This document shows positions 26,207 to 35,532 of a DNA stretch of 64,000 nucleotides, one piece after another. The first letter of the stretch is position 1. Each line of letters begins with the position of its first letter. The stretch is from Bacteroidota bacterium (GTDB lineage: Bacteria; Bacteroidota; Bacteroidia; 2-12-FULL-35-15). Below the pieces are notes generated by a model. It did no database searches. It was given only the letters and a program-made list of their open reading frames with translations, and was not told where the DNA came from. A program made the position numbers and the translations under genes. The stretch covers positions 26,428 to 90,427 of the forward strand of contig SXIH01000024.1 of the NCBI GenBank assembly GCA_005772895.1, read 5' to 3'.

Positions 26207-28204
26207 TTACTTCACCACAATCCTTCCCAACATATTGTTAAAAACTTTTTTCGCTTCTAATAAGGATTGTTGAGTTGCCATCAAGGCCATCATTTCTTCT
26301 TCGGGTGGGTTTTCTTTTAAACGTTTTTGATTGTCGTGAATCATCATTTCAATTTTACGGCTCTTCAATGCATAAATGGCATTGTAAAGAGAACGTTTTA
26401 AAATGTCTTCTTCTTTGGTTGGGTAAATTCCATGGTCTTCCCATTTGGAAAGAGAGTAGGGGCTACTTATCAAATCAATTGTAAGTGAACAGATAGCCGC
26501 ATTTTCGTGACTGATGAAATAATTGGTATCAGGCACAGAATCTTTTTCCAGGTGTTCAAGGAATTCGGAAAAGATGCTGTTGTATAATAAATTTTCAATC
26601 ACAATATTATCACTTTGTAATTCATGCGTTAATAAATACGCAACAGAAACTTCTATTTCAATATCTTCGCCTTCATCATTCTGGCTGTCTACTTTTACTG
26701 TGTTTGCTCCGTAATTAATTAACAAACGAATAATATCGCGCTCTTGATGTTCGGCATCCGCAATGGTATGCTCTTTTTTTTCAGGAAGAACAAATTCTTC
26801 TTCAGGAGCAACTTGATTTTGTTGTTGTGGATTGTTTCTCTTGTCGTTAAAATTTTTACTTCTGATTTTATTTAACTCACTCAATAAAATTTGTTCATCC
26901 ACTTCCATGATGCGGCTACATTCTTTCACGTATACAGAACGGTAAATGGCATCAGGAATAAGTGCAATACTTTCTACAATTTTTTTGATGGCCTCTGCTT
27001 TTTTCAAAGGATCGTTGTTTGTTCCTTTGGTTAAGATGTTGGCTTTATAGGAAATAAAATTCTGTGCGTTGTTAACGATAAAATCTTTTAAGTCCTGTGT
27101 GCTTACTTTTTTAGAATAGGAATCAGGGTCATCACCATCAGGAAAAAGAAGAACTTTTACATTCATTCCTTCTTCCAACAAAAGATCAATTCCTTTTAAT
27201 GCAGCATTTATTCCGGCCTGGTCACCATCGTATGAAATAATAATATCGTTTGTGAAACGTTGGATCAATTTTATTTGTCCTGCCGTTAAAGCTGTTCCGC
27301 TGCTGGCCACCACGTTCTCAACTCCGGCTTGATGCATTGCAATTACATCCATATAACCTTCCACAAGGAAACAGAATTTTTCTTTTACAATTGCATTTTT
27401 CGAATGATACAATCCGTACAAAACATCACTCTTGTGATAAATTTCCGTCTCGGGAGAGTTAACGTATTTCGAAGTTTTTATATCGGTGCGTAAAGTTCTT
27501 CCACCAAATGCAATTACTCTACCGCTTTGATTGTGAATCGGAAACATTACTCGTCCCCAAAAACGGTCGAGGTGTTTTGTTTCTTCCGGTTTAACAACTT
27601 CACCCGTCTCCGCATTTACTTCTGCTTCATTTTTGTATTCAATAGTCAATCCCGATTTAACAAGATATTCCATTTTATAACCTGTAGCAACAGCAATTTC
27701 AGTAAACGCATTTCTTTGATTGATGCTATAACCCAATTGGAATTTTTGGATGATGTCTTCACGCAAACCGCGTTCTTTAAAATATCCTAAGCCGATGGAT
27801 TTTCCTTCATCGGTATTGTATAAATTTTCGGAAAAATGTTTTTGTGCAAAAGAAGAAACAACCAATAAACTTTCTCTGTCGTTGTTATGTTGAATTTGTT
27901 CTGGAGTTTGTTCTGCTTCAACAATATCAATGTTGTATTTTTTTGCGAGGTAACGCAAAGCATCTGGATAAGTAAGCTTATCATGCTCCATAATAAAGTT
28001 AATCGCATGTCCGCCTTTTCCGCAACCAAAGCATTTGTAAATACCTTTTGCAGGAGAAACATAAAAAGAAGGAGTTTTCTCATTGTGAAAAGGACAGCAG
28101 CCAATTAAATTTGCTCCGCGTTTTTTCAGCGAAACATAATCAGCAACTACTTCCTCTACACGGGCAGCTTCAAAAATTTTGTCTATGTCTTCTTTGTTTA
28201 TCAT
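26207..28204 (-). CDS. dnaG: DNA primase
   Basis: 665 residues. DnaG makes RNA primers at replication forks. The CHC2 zinc finger (CCPFHNEKTPSFYVSPAKG, then YKCFGCGKGG) opens the protein; the catalytic core has FGGRTL, the TOPRIM EGYMDVIAMHQAG and SYDGDQAG. A DnaB-binding-like helical C-terminal region follows, including a Gln/Asn/Pro linker near residue 440. The start codon is part of an intergenic repeat that can fold into a hairpin (see 28201-28227). Confidence 0.95.
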   Translation of the reverse strand: MINKEDIDKIFEAARVEEVVADYVSLKKRGANLIGCCPFHNEKTPSFYVSPAKGIYKCFGCGKGGHAINFIMEHDKLTYPDALRYLAKKYNIDIVEAEQTPEQIQHNNDRESLLVVSSFAQKHFSENLYNTDEGKSIGLGYFKERGLREDIIQKFQLGYSINQRNAFTEIAVATGYKMEYLVKSGLTIEYKNEAEVNAETGEVVKPEETKHLDRFWGRVMFPIHNQSGRVIAFGGRTLRTDIKTSKYVNSPETEIYHKSDVLYGLYHSKNAIVKEKFCFLVEGYMDVIAMHQAGVENVVASSGTALTAGQIKLIQRFTNDIIISYDGDQAGINAALKGIDLLLEEGMNVKVLLFPDGDDPDSYSKKVSTQDLKDFIVNNAQNFISYKANILTKGTNNDPLKKAEAIKKIVESIALIPDAIYRSVYVKECSRIMEVDEQILLSELNKIRSKNFNDKRNNPQQQNQVAPEEEFVLPEKKEHTIADAEHQERDIIRLLINYGANTVKVDSQNDEGEDIEIEVSVAYLLTHELQSDNIVIENLLYNSIFSEFLEHLEKDSVPDTNYFISHENAAICSLTIDLISSPYSLSKWEDHGIYPTKEEDILKRSLYNAIYALKSRKIEMMIHDNQKRLKENPPEEEMMALMATQQSLLEAKKVFNNMLGRIVVK

Positions 28205-28227
28205 TTCTCGACTCCGCTCGAAATGAC
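28201..28227 (-). promoter_or_regulatory. Repeat-derived hairpin covering the dnaG start codon
   Basis: On the minus strand TCATTTC-GAGCGGAGTCGA-GAAATGA forms a 7-bp perfect stem whose 3' arm contains the dnaG ATG. The core GAGCGGAGTCGA is the dispersed repeat found elsewhere in the window. The hairpin is visible; an effect on translation is inference. Confidence 0.45.
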
Positions 28228-28284
28228 AAAAAAGGCATTCGAAAGGAACGCTAATTTACGAAAAAAATGCTTAAGAAAGAGGGC

Positions 28285-29718
28285 TTATTTTTTGGCTGGT
28301 TTAGCCATAAGTTTAGCCATTGCACGTTGGCCATCCTCGTTGTTGGGGTTGATTTTTAGAGACTTTTTATAGTTGCTGAGTGCTAATTCTTTTTGCCCCA
28401 TTTGTCGGTACGTTTCGCCTAATCCATGGTAAACTGCCCAGGAGTCTGGGTACTGTGTTTCAGTATGTTTAAAAAGTTTATGTGCTTCTTCGGTTTTGCG
28501 TGCTTTTAATAATTTGAATCCGATATCGTTAATATGGTCATCGTTATATGGATATTTAAATGGAGTTAATCCACTTAATTCTGTTTCAACAGATTTTACT
28601 TTCGACATAAAATAATCGAAAGGAATAACGCCATCAATAAAATCGTTTTCATATTTGGTGATACAATTTCCTAAGTAAGAACATTCATCATACGGTGCGC
28701 ATTTGCATGACATGTATGAGTTGTACATTCTGTCGCCATCAATTAAAAAAATGGAATCTTTATTCGCCATTATTATTTCATCGAAATTGCAAAATGCTGC
28801 CAATGCCAATTGAGAATAATTTTGTGATGCGTTTTTAAATCCACCATAAGAAGTTTGCCAAACGGTTTGTATCAATTGCATTCCACCTTCTGTAGGATTT
28901 ATTTTTCTGATAACTCCAGCAACATTTCCTGCACCTGCATGATACGAATGCAATACTAAAAGACGGAACCATAAATCTGTTTCATTATAAGTTACGTGTG
29001 CGCTGTCCAACATTGCTTTTGTATAAGGGATACAAATTCTGCTCAACAAACGTGAAGCACCCAATGCAGATTTTTCTATATCTGTTCTTTCATCAATTGT
29101 TTTATTTACAATCAAACCTTGTTTGCGTGCAACTGCTTTCATCAATTGGAACGGACCGTTTGCACCAACAGTTGATTTGGTATTCATTTTTCCCGGACTC
29201 TCAATCAACAAAATCGCTTGCGCATACCAAGGGTCCACACCATTCTGTTTAAACACATCAATAGAACGGTTGATAGTTGGCATTACTTTTTTGAATTCGT
29301 AGAAATCTTTTTTCCCGACTGTTACCAATATACTGATACTGTCAGCAACATTATTTGCTTTACGGATACTGTCTCTGTAAATATTTTTTTGAATGTCGGA
29401 TTGTTTGTTCCATTCTTTGGTAGAAACTTTTGTAAGCATTTGTCTGGTTCCGGCTACACTTATCATTGCGGAGTCGGGAGGAAGATTCATAATTTGTTGC
29501 CAAAATTTCGGTTGTGCTAAATTTTGCCATCCTTCACTGTAAAGAGTAGCATCATCTATAAATTTCATTTTGGTTACATCGTTATAACCAACTACATATT
29601 TTTCTACAACGGGAACACTACTGGCACCTTTTTGCGCTTTCGCAGAAATGCAGGAGAATAAAACACTTATAAATAGTGCTATTGAAAGAGAGGGAAATAT
29701 GTTTTTTATCCGGTTCAC
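28285..29718 (-). CDS. Lytic transglycosylase (SLT domain) with C-terminal TPRs
   Basis: 477 residues, GTG start at 29718, signal peptide ending near ISAKAQ. The lytic transglycosylase fold is shown by the catalytic glutamate near residue 173 in ILLIESPGKMNTKSTVGANG, followed by PFQLM, and by the later HSYHAGAGNVAGVI motif. This enzyme class cuts the glycan strands of peptidoglycan in the periplasm. About residues 385-470 form TPR helices (DSWAVYHGLGETYRQMGQKE). A four-cysteine cluster CKCAPYDECSYLGNC lies between the two parts and may form disulfides. Confidence 0.85.
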   Translation of the reverse strand: MNRIKNIFPSLSIALFISVLFSCISAKAQKGASSVPVVEKYVVGYNDVTKMKFIDDATLYSEGWQNLAQPKFWQQIMNLPPDSAMISVAGTRQMLTKVSTKEWNKQSDIQKNIYRDSIRKANNVADSISILVTVGKKDFYEFKKVMPTINRSIDVFKQNGVDPWYAQAILLIESPGKMNTKSTVGANGPFQLMKAVARKQGLIVNKTIDERTDIEKSALGASRLLSRICIPYTKAMLDSAHVTYNETDLWFRLLVLHSYHAGAGNVAGVIRKINPTEGGMQLIQTVWQTSYGGFKNASQNYSQLALAAFCNFDEIIMANKDSIFLIDGDRMYNSYMSCKCAPYDECSYLGNCITKYENDFIDGVIPFDYFMSKVKSVETELSGLTPFKYPYNDDHINDIGFKLLKARKTEEAHKLFKHTETQYPDSWAVYHGLGETYRQMGQKELALSNYKKSLKINPNNEDGQRAMAKLMAKPAKK

Positions 29719-30037
29719 AATCGAGAGATTTTATTTTTCCTAAAAATACTTTTCTAAAGTACCTATGAAACATGGTATTTGCAAACTTTTTAACAAACGT
29801 TTTCAACAATATAATATGTTATAACGAGATTCCCTCTGAGATGTTGCATTTTATGAGGATTCCCGACCAAGATACATTTGTGAGAGATGAACTCCGTTTT
29901 TATTCGTGATCTTGCAATAATCCCCCTAGCCCCCTTTTTAAGGGGGAATTGACTCTTCTTACAATTTGTCACCCTGAGCGGAGTCGAAGGGCGTAATATT
30001 CGTTTTTATTCGCTATCCGTACTATAATTTATTTACT
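29719..30037. other. Intergenic region with palindromic repeats, no gene seen
   Basis: Contains a perfect CCCCCTT/AAGGGGG hairpin (29930-29946), one CACCCTGAGC-GGAGTCGAAGGG repeat (29968-29992) and a direct repeat of CGTTTTTATTCG (about 29895 and 30001). It separates the divergent transglycosylase and acyl-CoA dehydrogenase genes. Confidence 0.6.
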
Positions 30038-30045
30038 TACTTTTG
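30038..30045 (+). promoter_or_regulatory. Candidate -7 box for the acyl-CoA dehydrogenase gene
   Basis: TACTTTTG fits TAnnTTTG exactly, 30 bases before the ATG. The -33 region is AT-rich without a clear TTG. Confidence 0.5.
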
Positions 30046-30074
30046 TTCCGCAAAAAATTTTAAAATTAATTACA

Positions 30075-31253
30075 ATGGCAACAGATAGATTTGAAGCTCA
30101 CGATTATTATTTGATGGATGAGTTATTGACTGATGAACATAAGTTAATCCGTGAAACAGCGCGTGCATGGGTGAAGAAAGAGGTTTCACCAATTGTGGAA
30201 GAAGCATGTCAGACAACAAAATTTCCTAAACAATGGATTAAAGGTTTAGCGGAAGTAGGAGCATTTGGTCCGTACATCCCTACAAAATATGGTGGTGCAG
30301 GCTTGGATCAAATTTCTTACGGATTGATTATGCAAGAATTAGAGCGTGGCGACAGTGGTTTGCGTTCAACAGCATCGGTACAAAGCTCATTGGTAATGTA
30401 TCCTATATATACTTATGGAACAGAAGAGCAACGAATGAAATATTTGCCAAAGTTGGCAACAGGTGAAATGATGGGCTGTTTCGGACTTACAGAGCCGGAC
30501 CACGGTTCAAATCCTTCCGGAATGATTACCAATATTAAAGATAAAGGCGACCACTATTTACTTAACGGAGCTAAGATGTGGATTTCAAATTCACCTTTTG
30601 CTGATATAGCAGTAGTTTGGGCAAAAGACGAAGCGGGTGATATCCGTGGAATGATTGTAGAAAGAGGGATGGCAGGCTTTACAACTCCGGAAACACACGG
30701 AAAATGGAGTTTACGTGCAAGTGCAACAGGCGAATTAGTATTCGATAATGTGAAAGTTCCTAAAGAGAACATTTTCCCTACGATAAAAGGCTTAAAAGGA
30801 CCATTAGGTTGCTTAAACTCAGCGCGTTACGGAATTGCCTGGGGTGCTATCGGAGCAGCAATGGATTGTTATGATTCTGCTTTGCGTTACTCTAAAGAAC
30901 GTATCCAATTTGGTCGTCCGATTGCTGGATTCCAATTGACTCAAAAGAAATTGGCTGAAATGATTACTGAGATTACCAAAGCTCAATTATTGACTTGGAG
31001 ATTGGGTGTTTTGAAAAATGAAAACCGCGCTACTCCAGCTCAAATCTCAATGAGCAAACGTAACAATGTGAACATGGCTTTACAAATTGCACGTGAAGCA
31101 CGCCAAATACATGGTGGAATGGGCATTACTGGCGAATATCCAATTATGCGCCACATGATGAATTTAGAATCGGTTATTACTTACGAAGGAACTCACGATA
31201 TCCATTTATTAATTACAGGTATGGATGTAACAGGCATTAACGCCTTCCAATAA
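30075..31253 (+). CDS. Acyl-CoA dehydrogenase, glutaryl-CoA dehydrogenase type
   Basis: 392 residues of the flavin-dependent acyl-CoA dehydrogenase family. Subfamily features match glutaryl-CoA dehydrogenase, which oxidises and decarboxylates glutaryl-CoA to crotonyl-CoA in lysine/tryptophan breakdown: RSTASVQSSLVMYPIY (with the substrate-side arginine), GCFGLTEPDHGSNPSGM, KMWISNSPFADIAVVWAK, NSARYGIAWGAIGAA, and the catalytic glutamate in TYEGTHDIH. Single-gene transcript: promoter box upstream, strong terminator downstream. Confidence 0.9.
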   Translation: MATDRFEAHDYYLMDELLTDEHKLIRETARAWVKKEVSPIVEEACQTTKFPKQWIKGLAEVGAFGPYIPTKYGGAGLDQISYGLIMQELERGDSGLRSTASVQSSLVMYPIYTYGTEEQRMKYLPKLATGEMMGCFGLTEPDHGSNPSGMITNIKDKGDHYLLNGAKMWISNSPFADIAVVWAKDEAGDIRGMIVERGMAGFTTPETHGKWSLRASATGELVFDNVKVPKENIFPTIKGLKGPLGCLNSARYGIAWGAIGAAMDCYDSALRYSKERIQFGRPIAGFQLTQKKLAEMITEITKAQLLTWRLGVLKNENRATPAQISMSKRNNVNMALQIAREARQIHGGMGITGEYPIMRHMMNLESVITYEGTHDIHLLITGMDVTGINAFQ

Positions 31254-31275
31254 TAGATTTTTCGATTTTAATCAG

Positions 31276-31307
31276 CACCCGGATACTAAAAGTGTTCGGG
31301 TGTTTTT
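31276..31307 (+). terminator. Rho-independent terminator after the acyl-CoA dehydrogenase gene
   Basis: CACCCGGATAC-TAAAA-GTGTTCGGGTG gives an 11-bp stem (with two G-T pairs), followed by TTTTTG and more T. Confidence 0.9.
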
Positions 31308-31458
31308 GTTTGTTTTTTTGTTGAAAATCAACAGGTTGTGTGCAGAAACAAATAAAATCAGTTTTAAACAGGCTTTCAATTACTAATAGTGGAAAAGAGT
31401 TAATAAGTAAGAAGGAAAAATAGCAGGTATTTTTAGTAAAAATTCACATTTTAGTGGA

Positions 31459-32259
31459 ATGGAGTATTTAGGATATTTTGCGGCTATTTTAATTGGTGTT
31501 TTATTGGGGCTGATTGGTGCAGGTGGTTCCATTCTTACAATTCCAGTTTTAGTTTACTTAATAGGCATTGAACCTGTTCATGCTACTTCATATTCCTTGT
31601 TTATTGTAGGCGTATCTGCGCTTATTGGCGGATTGCGTTATATGAAGAACAACCTGATTTGTATGCGTACCATGTTGGTATTTGGAATACCATCAGTGAT
31701 AAGCATTTTTTTTACCAGAAAATATTTACTGCATAAAATCCCCGATCATTTATTTTCCTGTTGTTCAATTAATATCACCAAAGGTGCAGCATTGATGATA
31801 CTTTTAGCAGTATTGATGATTATTGCAGCTTACACAATGATTCGCAAACCATCATCAGTCCGTGCCGATTTACACAAACATAACAATGAACAGTACCGGT
31901 ATTTTTTAATTTTTCAGCAAGGAGTAATTGTAGGAACTTTGGTTGGATTGGTAGGAGCAGGAGGAGGTTTTTTAATTATTCCGGCATTGGTTGTTTTGGC
32001 TAAATTGCCGATGAAAAAGGCTGTTGGAACTTCTTTAGCCATCATTGCTTTAAATTCATCTATAGGATTTTTGAGTGATTTTGGAACACATCAATTTGAT
32101 TGGAAATTCATCTTCATTTTTTCAGCTTTTGCAATAACAGGAATTATTTTAGGAAGTTATCTTTCAAAATATGTAAGCGGTTCAAAGCTTAAGCCGGGAT
32201 TCGGATGGTTTATATTAGTGATGGGCGTTTATATAATTAGTAAAGAGCTCTTTTTTTAA
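31459..32259 (+). CDS. TauE/SafE family sulfite/sulfonate exporter
   Basis: 266 residues, about eight membrane helices in two homologous halves, each starting with a glycine-rich motif (GLIGAGGSILTIPVLVY and GLVGAGGGFLIIPALVV). The family exports small sulfur oxyanions or organosulfonates. It precedes a persulfide dioxygenase-like gene by 54 bases, and that context points to removal of sulfite made during persulfide oxidation. Confidence 0.88.
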   Translation: MEYLGYFAAILIGVLLGLIGAGGSILTIPVLVYLIGIEPVHATSYSLFIVGVSALIGGLRYMKNNLICMRTMLVFGIPSVISIFFTRKYLLHKIPDHLFSCCSINITKGAALMILLAVLMIIAAYTMIRKPSSVRADLHKHNNEQYRYFLIFQQGVIVGTLVGLVGAGGGFLIIPALVVLAKLPMKKAVGTSLAIIALNSSIGFLSDFGTHQFDWKFIFIFSAFAITGIILGSYLSKYVSGSKLKPGFGWFILVMGVYIISKELFF

Positions 32260-32291
32260 CATATGTAAAAAAACAAACGAACAATATTTAA

Positions 32292-32299
32292 TACCTTTG
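32292..32299 (+). promoter_or_regulatory. Candidate -7 box for the persulfide dioxygenase-like gene
   Basis: TACCTTTG, an exact TAnnTTTG, 14 bases before the ATG. It could drive the three rhodanese-type genes apart from the exporter gene. Confidence 0.5.
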
Positions 32300-32313
32300 T
32301 AAAAAGAAACAGA

Positions 32314-33699
32314 ATGTACATCGAACAACTTTATACCGGATGCTTAGCTGAAGCAGCATATTACATCGAATCGGATGGGGAAGTAGCAATTATCGACCCT
32401 TTACGTGAAACGGAACCTTATATCGAATTAGCAAAAAAACGTAACGCAAAAATTAAATACGTTTTTGAAACGCATTTTCATGCTGATTTTGTTTCGGGTC
32501 ATGTGGACTTAGCACGTAAAACAAATTCTTCTATTGTTTTCGGACCAACTGCAAAAACAGGTTATGATACAATTGTTGCAAAAGACGAAGAAGTATTTAC
32601 TATCGGAAAAATAAAATTAAAAGTATTACATACACCAGGACACACATTGGAATCATCTTGTTTTTTATTGATAGATGAAAACGGAAAAAATCATGCTGTG
32701 TTTACAGGTGATACATTGTTTGTAGGAGATGTTGGTCGCCCCGACTTAGCAATCAAAAGCGATTTAACAATTGATGATTTAGCAGGAATGATGTATGATT
32801 CTTTGAATTCAAAAATCAAACCTTTAGCTGACGATGTAATTGTTTATCCCGCTCACGGTGCTGGTTCATCTTGCGGAAAAAATATCGGTAAAGAAACTTT
32901 TTCTACTATCGGAACTCAAAAGCAAATGAATTATGCAATGCAAACAATGAGCAAAGCAGAATTTGTAAAAGCAGTTACCGAGGGATTATCAGCTGCTCCA
33001 AATTATTTTGCTTGGGATGCTAAATTAAATAAAGAAGGTTATGCAAACATTGATGAGGTGCTGAAGAAAAATACAAAAGCATTATCGGTTGAAGAAATGG
33101 AAACAGAAATTTCGAAAGGAGCGCTGGTATTAGATGTTCGTTCACCCGATGATTTTGAAAAAGGATTTATTCCTAATGCAATTAATATTGGATTAAACGG
33201 GCAGTATGCGCCATGGGTAGGAGCTTTGATAGATCCTAAAGTTTCATTGGTTTTAGTTACAGATGAAGGCAAAGAAACAGAAGCGGTTTTACGTTTAGCA
33301 AGAGTGGGTTACGAAAATGTAAATGGTTATTTGAATGGAGGAATTACTTCCTGGAAAAATGCAGGAAAGAAAACCGATACTATTGAAAGTATTTCTGCAG
33401 AAAAATTTGTTGCTGAATTAAATAGCGACACTAATGTTTTGGATGTCAGAAAGCCGGGTGAAGTAGAAGGTGGGATGATTGAAAATGCAAACCATATTTG
33501 TTTGTCGCAATTACAAAGTAAATTAGATACCTTAGATAAAAATACGCATTACACTATTCACTGTGCAGGTGGTTATCGTTCGATGATGGCTGCTTCCATT
33601 ATGAAACAAAAAGGATTTAATAAAGTTACCAATGTATTGGGTGGAATGGGAAAAATTAAAGCTACTGGCATAAAACTTGTTTTGCCGGAAGTGGTTTAA
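32314..33699 (+). CDS. CstB-like persulfide dioxygenase fused to two rhodanese domains
   Basis: 461 residues. An ETHE1-type metallo-beta-lactamase domain (about residues 1-250; THFHADFVSGH, HTPGHTLESS, FTGDTLFVGDVGRPDL, YPAHGAGSSCG) is followed by a first rhodanese-like domain whose active loop reads VTDEGKETEA, without cysteine, and a second with the active loop HCAGGYRS. This order (dioxygenase, pseudo-rhodanese, rhodanese) is that of staphylococcal CstB, which oxidises persulfides to thiosulfate/sulfite. Part of a four-gene sulfur cassette. Confidence 0.9.
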   Translation: MYIEQLYTGCLAEAAYYIESDGEVAIIDPLRETEPYIELAKKRNAKIKYVFETHFHADFVSGHVDLARKTNSSIVFGPTAKTGYDTIVAKDEEVFTIGKIKLKVLHTPGHTLESSCFLLIDENGKNHAVFTGDTLFVGDVGRPDLAIKSDLTIDDLAGMMYDSLNSKIKPLADDVIVYPAHGAGSSCGKNIGKETFSTIGTQKQMNYAMQTMSKAEFVKAVTEGLSAAPNYFAWDAKLNKEGYANIDEVLKKNTKALSVEEMETEISKGALVLDVRSPDDFEKGFIPNAINIGLNGQYAPWVGALIDPKVSLVLVTDEGKETEAVLRLARVGYENVNGYLNGGITSWKNAGKKTDTIESISAEKFVAELNSDTNVLDVRKPGEVEGGMIENANHICLSQLQSKLDTLDKNTHYTIHCAGGYRSMMAASIMKQKGFNKVTNVLGGMGKIKATGIKLVLPEVV

Positions 33700-33708
33700 A
33701 TCTGAATT

Positions 33709-34011
33709 ATGAGTTTTTTAAAAAAATTATTTGGAATTTCATCTAACAAAGCTGATGTAAAAGCTTTGGTAAATAATGGTGCAAAAATTATTGATGTTAG
33801 AACAGCTGCAGAATTTTCAGGTGGCCATATAAACGGAGCTATAAATATTCCTTTAGATAAAATTTCATCAAACATTAATAAAATAAAAAATTACAACAAA
33901 CCAATTGTACTTTGTTGTGCTTCTGGAATGAGAAGTGCTCAGGCAACAAATCAACTGAAGCAAAATGGAGTTGAAGCCTATAATGCTGGTGGCTGGAAAA
34001 ATTTAAATTAA
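33709..34011 (+). CDS. Cytoplasmic single-domain rhodanese
   Basis: 100 residues, no signal peptide. Rhodanese fold with IIDVRTAAEFSGGHINGAINIP and active loop CCASGMRS, the cysteine that carries the persulfide. It begins ten bases after the CstB-like gene and probably passes sulfur between cellular acceptors and that enzyme. Confidence 0.92.
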   Translation: MSFLKKLFGISSNKADVKALVNNGAKIIDVRTAAEFSGGHINGAINIPLDKISSNINKIKNYNKPIVLCCASGMRSAQATNQLKQNGVEAYNAGGWKNLN

Positions 34012-34030
34012 TCTTTAAAACAAATATAAA

Positions 34031-34429
34031 ATGAAAAAATTACTTTTAGTATTGATTGCTCTTGTTTCAATAAATGTGAGCAATGCACAATCGAAGGATG
34101 CTGTTATTACTAATCTTTCTTCAGAAAGATTTAAAGCAATAATTGCAAACGATAAAGGTGGAACAATAATCGATTTGAGAACAACTGAAGAGTTGGAGAA
34201 AAAAGGTTATATCAAAGGAGCAGTTCAACTGGATTATTTAGCGAAAGATTCAGAAAAACAAATTGATAAGCTGGATAAAAATAAAACGTATTACATCTAT
34301 TGTGCAGGCGGAGGAAGAAGTTCAGAATGCGCTACATATATGGAGAAACATGGTTTCAAAAGAGTATACACTCTTGAAAAAGGATTATCCGAATGGTTGC
34401 AAAAAGGATTTCCTGTAGAAAAAAAATAG
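34031..34429 (+). CDS. Exported single-domain rhodanese
   Basis: 132 residues with a signal peptide (LLLVLIALVSINVSNAQS), so it acts in the periplasm. The rhodanese domain has IIDLRTTEELEKKGYIKGA and active loop YCAGGGRSSECA. Nineteen bases after the cytoplasmic rhodanese, last gene of the cassette. A perfect inverted repeat follows the stop. Confidence 0.9.
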   Translation: MKKLLLVLIALVSINVSNAQSKDAVITNLSSERFKAIIANDKGGTIIDLRTTEELEKKGYIKGAVQLDYLAKDSEKQIDKLDKNKTYYIYCAGGGRSSECATYMEKHGFKRVYTLEKGLSEWLQKGFPVEKK

Positions 34430-34441
34430 CCTCTTGCTTGT

Positions 34442-34492
34442 CTTCGACTCCGCTCAGACTGACGCATGTCGTCACACTGAGCGGAGTCGAAG
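34442..34492. terminator. Perfect 16-bp inverted repeat between convergent genes (dispersed repeat family)
   Basis: CTTCGACTCCGCTCAG (34442) and CTGAGCGGAGTCGAAG (to 34492) flank a 19-base loop. It lies between the rhodanese stop and the stop of the convergent lipoprotein gene, so it could end both transcripts. It is built from two facing copies of the window's common repeat. Confidence 0.65.
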
Positions 34493-34506
34493 TGTAAGGG
34501 CGGATG

Positions 34507-35514
34507 TTAATTTATAATTTCTGCTTTGCTGATATTTATATCAAACCATTTAATATTCCCAAAAGAAATTCTTTTTCTGGGTTGCCGTCTTAAATAATCC
34601 ATCGGACCAACCCAATAGCCCATTCCGTCATCTCTCGAAAGTCCATCGTGATCATACACTTCAATTCCAATACTGTCTTTTAAATAATAATGGTATAAAT
34701 CAAAAGTGTCAGAACCTTCATATCTGTCAGTAGATTTTTCATAATCTGTTTGAGCATAAAATCTATCGGATGGATACAGAATTGTCCAATATATATCAGG
34801 ATAACTGCTGTTCCAAATGGTGTTGTCCATTCCTACGGGGCTGAAAGTAGAATCGTTTTTCAATTGCAGTCCGTAACCAATAACTGTGCTTTTATAAATA
34901 GGTGGAACTTGTATGTCGAATTTTATTTTTGCATCAAATAAAGATTTTGTAGCATAGTTGCATTGTCTTATTTTCTGTTTTTCAATAATAGTATCATGAG
35001 CAGAACCATGAAATGTGTCTTGCCATATATGCAATTCTATTGTTTGTTTCCCTTGCTTCAGATTGTGAAAGGCATAGAATGGAATTTGATATATTACTTC
35101 ATTATCTGTTCTCAGATAAAGTGTGTCGCTAACAAATTGTAGTGAATCTTTTATAATACGGAGATAATTGTCTTGATACTCCGTGTTTTTATTTTTATTG
35201 AAATTGGATGCAATAATTTTATTGTTGCAATAAAGGTCAAAATTAAATGCAGTAAAAAATAAAGTATCATTTTCTTTTGCTACAACTGGAAAAGGAACAT
35301 CTTTCATTGCTTTTAAATTCATTCTTATGTTTAAAAAATGATTGGAAGAATCAATCGTAATTTTGAAATATTTTTTATTGCAATGAGGAGTTCTTGAAAC
35401 AACTGTGTATTCAATCTCTCTGGGCTTTTCTTTCTTTTCTTTAGAGGAAGGGAAATAACAGCCTGCTGAAGTTGTGATAAGGAGTAGAATAAATATTTTA
35501 GAAAACATTTTCAT
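34507..35514 (-). CDS. Hypothetical lipoprotein
   Basis: 335 residues. The N-terminus is a lipoprotein signal (FILLLITTSAGC) with the lipid-accepting cysteine near residue 19, followed by a charged linker. The body is beta-rich; the C-terminal half has YDHDGLSRDDGMGYWVGPMD, an acidic cluster that could bind calcium in a C2-like way (inference). No family is named with confidence. It sits alone between the sulfur cassette and the sdh operon. Confidence 0.8.
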   Translation of the reverse strand: MKMFSKIFILLLITTSAGCYFPSSKEKKEKPREIEYTVVSRTPHCNKKYFKITIDSSNHFLNIRMNLKAMKDVPFPVVAKENDTLFFTAFNFDLYCNNKIIASNFNKNKNTEYQDNYLRIIKDSLQFVSDTLYLRTDNEVIYQIPFYAFHNLKQGKQTIELHIWQDTFHGSAHDTIIEKQKIRQCNYATKSLFDAKIKFDIQVPPIYKSTVIGYGLQLKNDSTFSPVGMDNTIWNSSYPDIYWTILYPSDRFYAQTDYEKSTDRYEGSDTFDLYHYYLKDSIGIEVYDHDGLSRDDGMGYWVGPMDYLRRQPRKRISFGNIKWFDINISKAEIIN

Positions 35515-35532
35515 TACATCAAATGTATAAAA

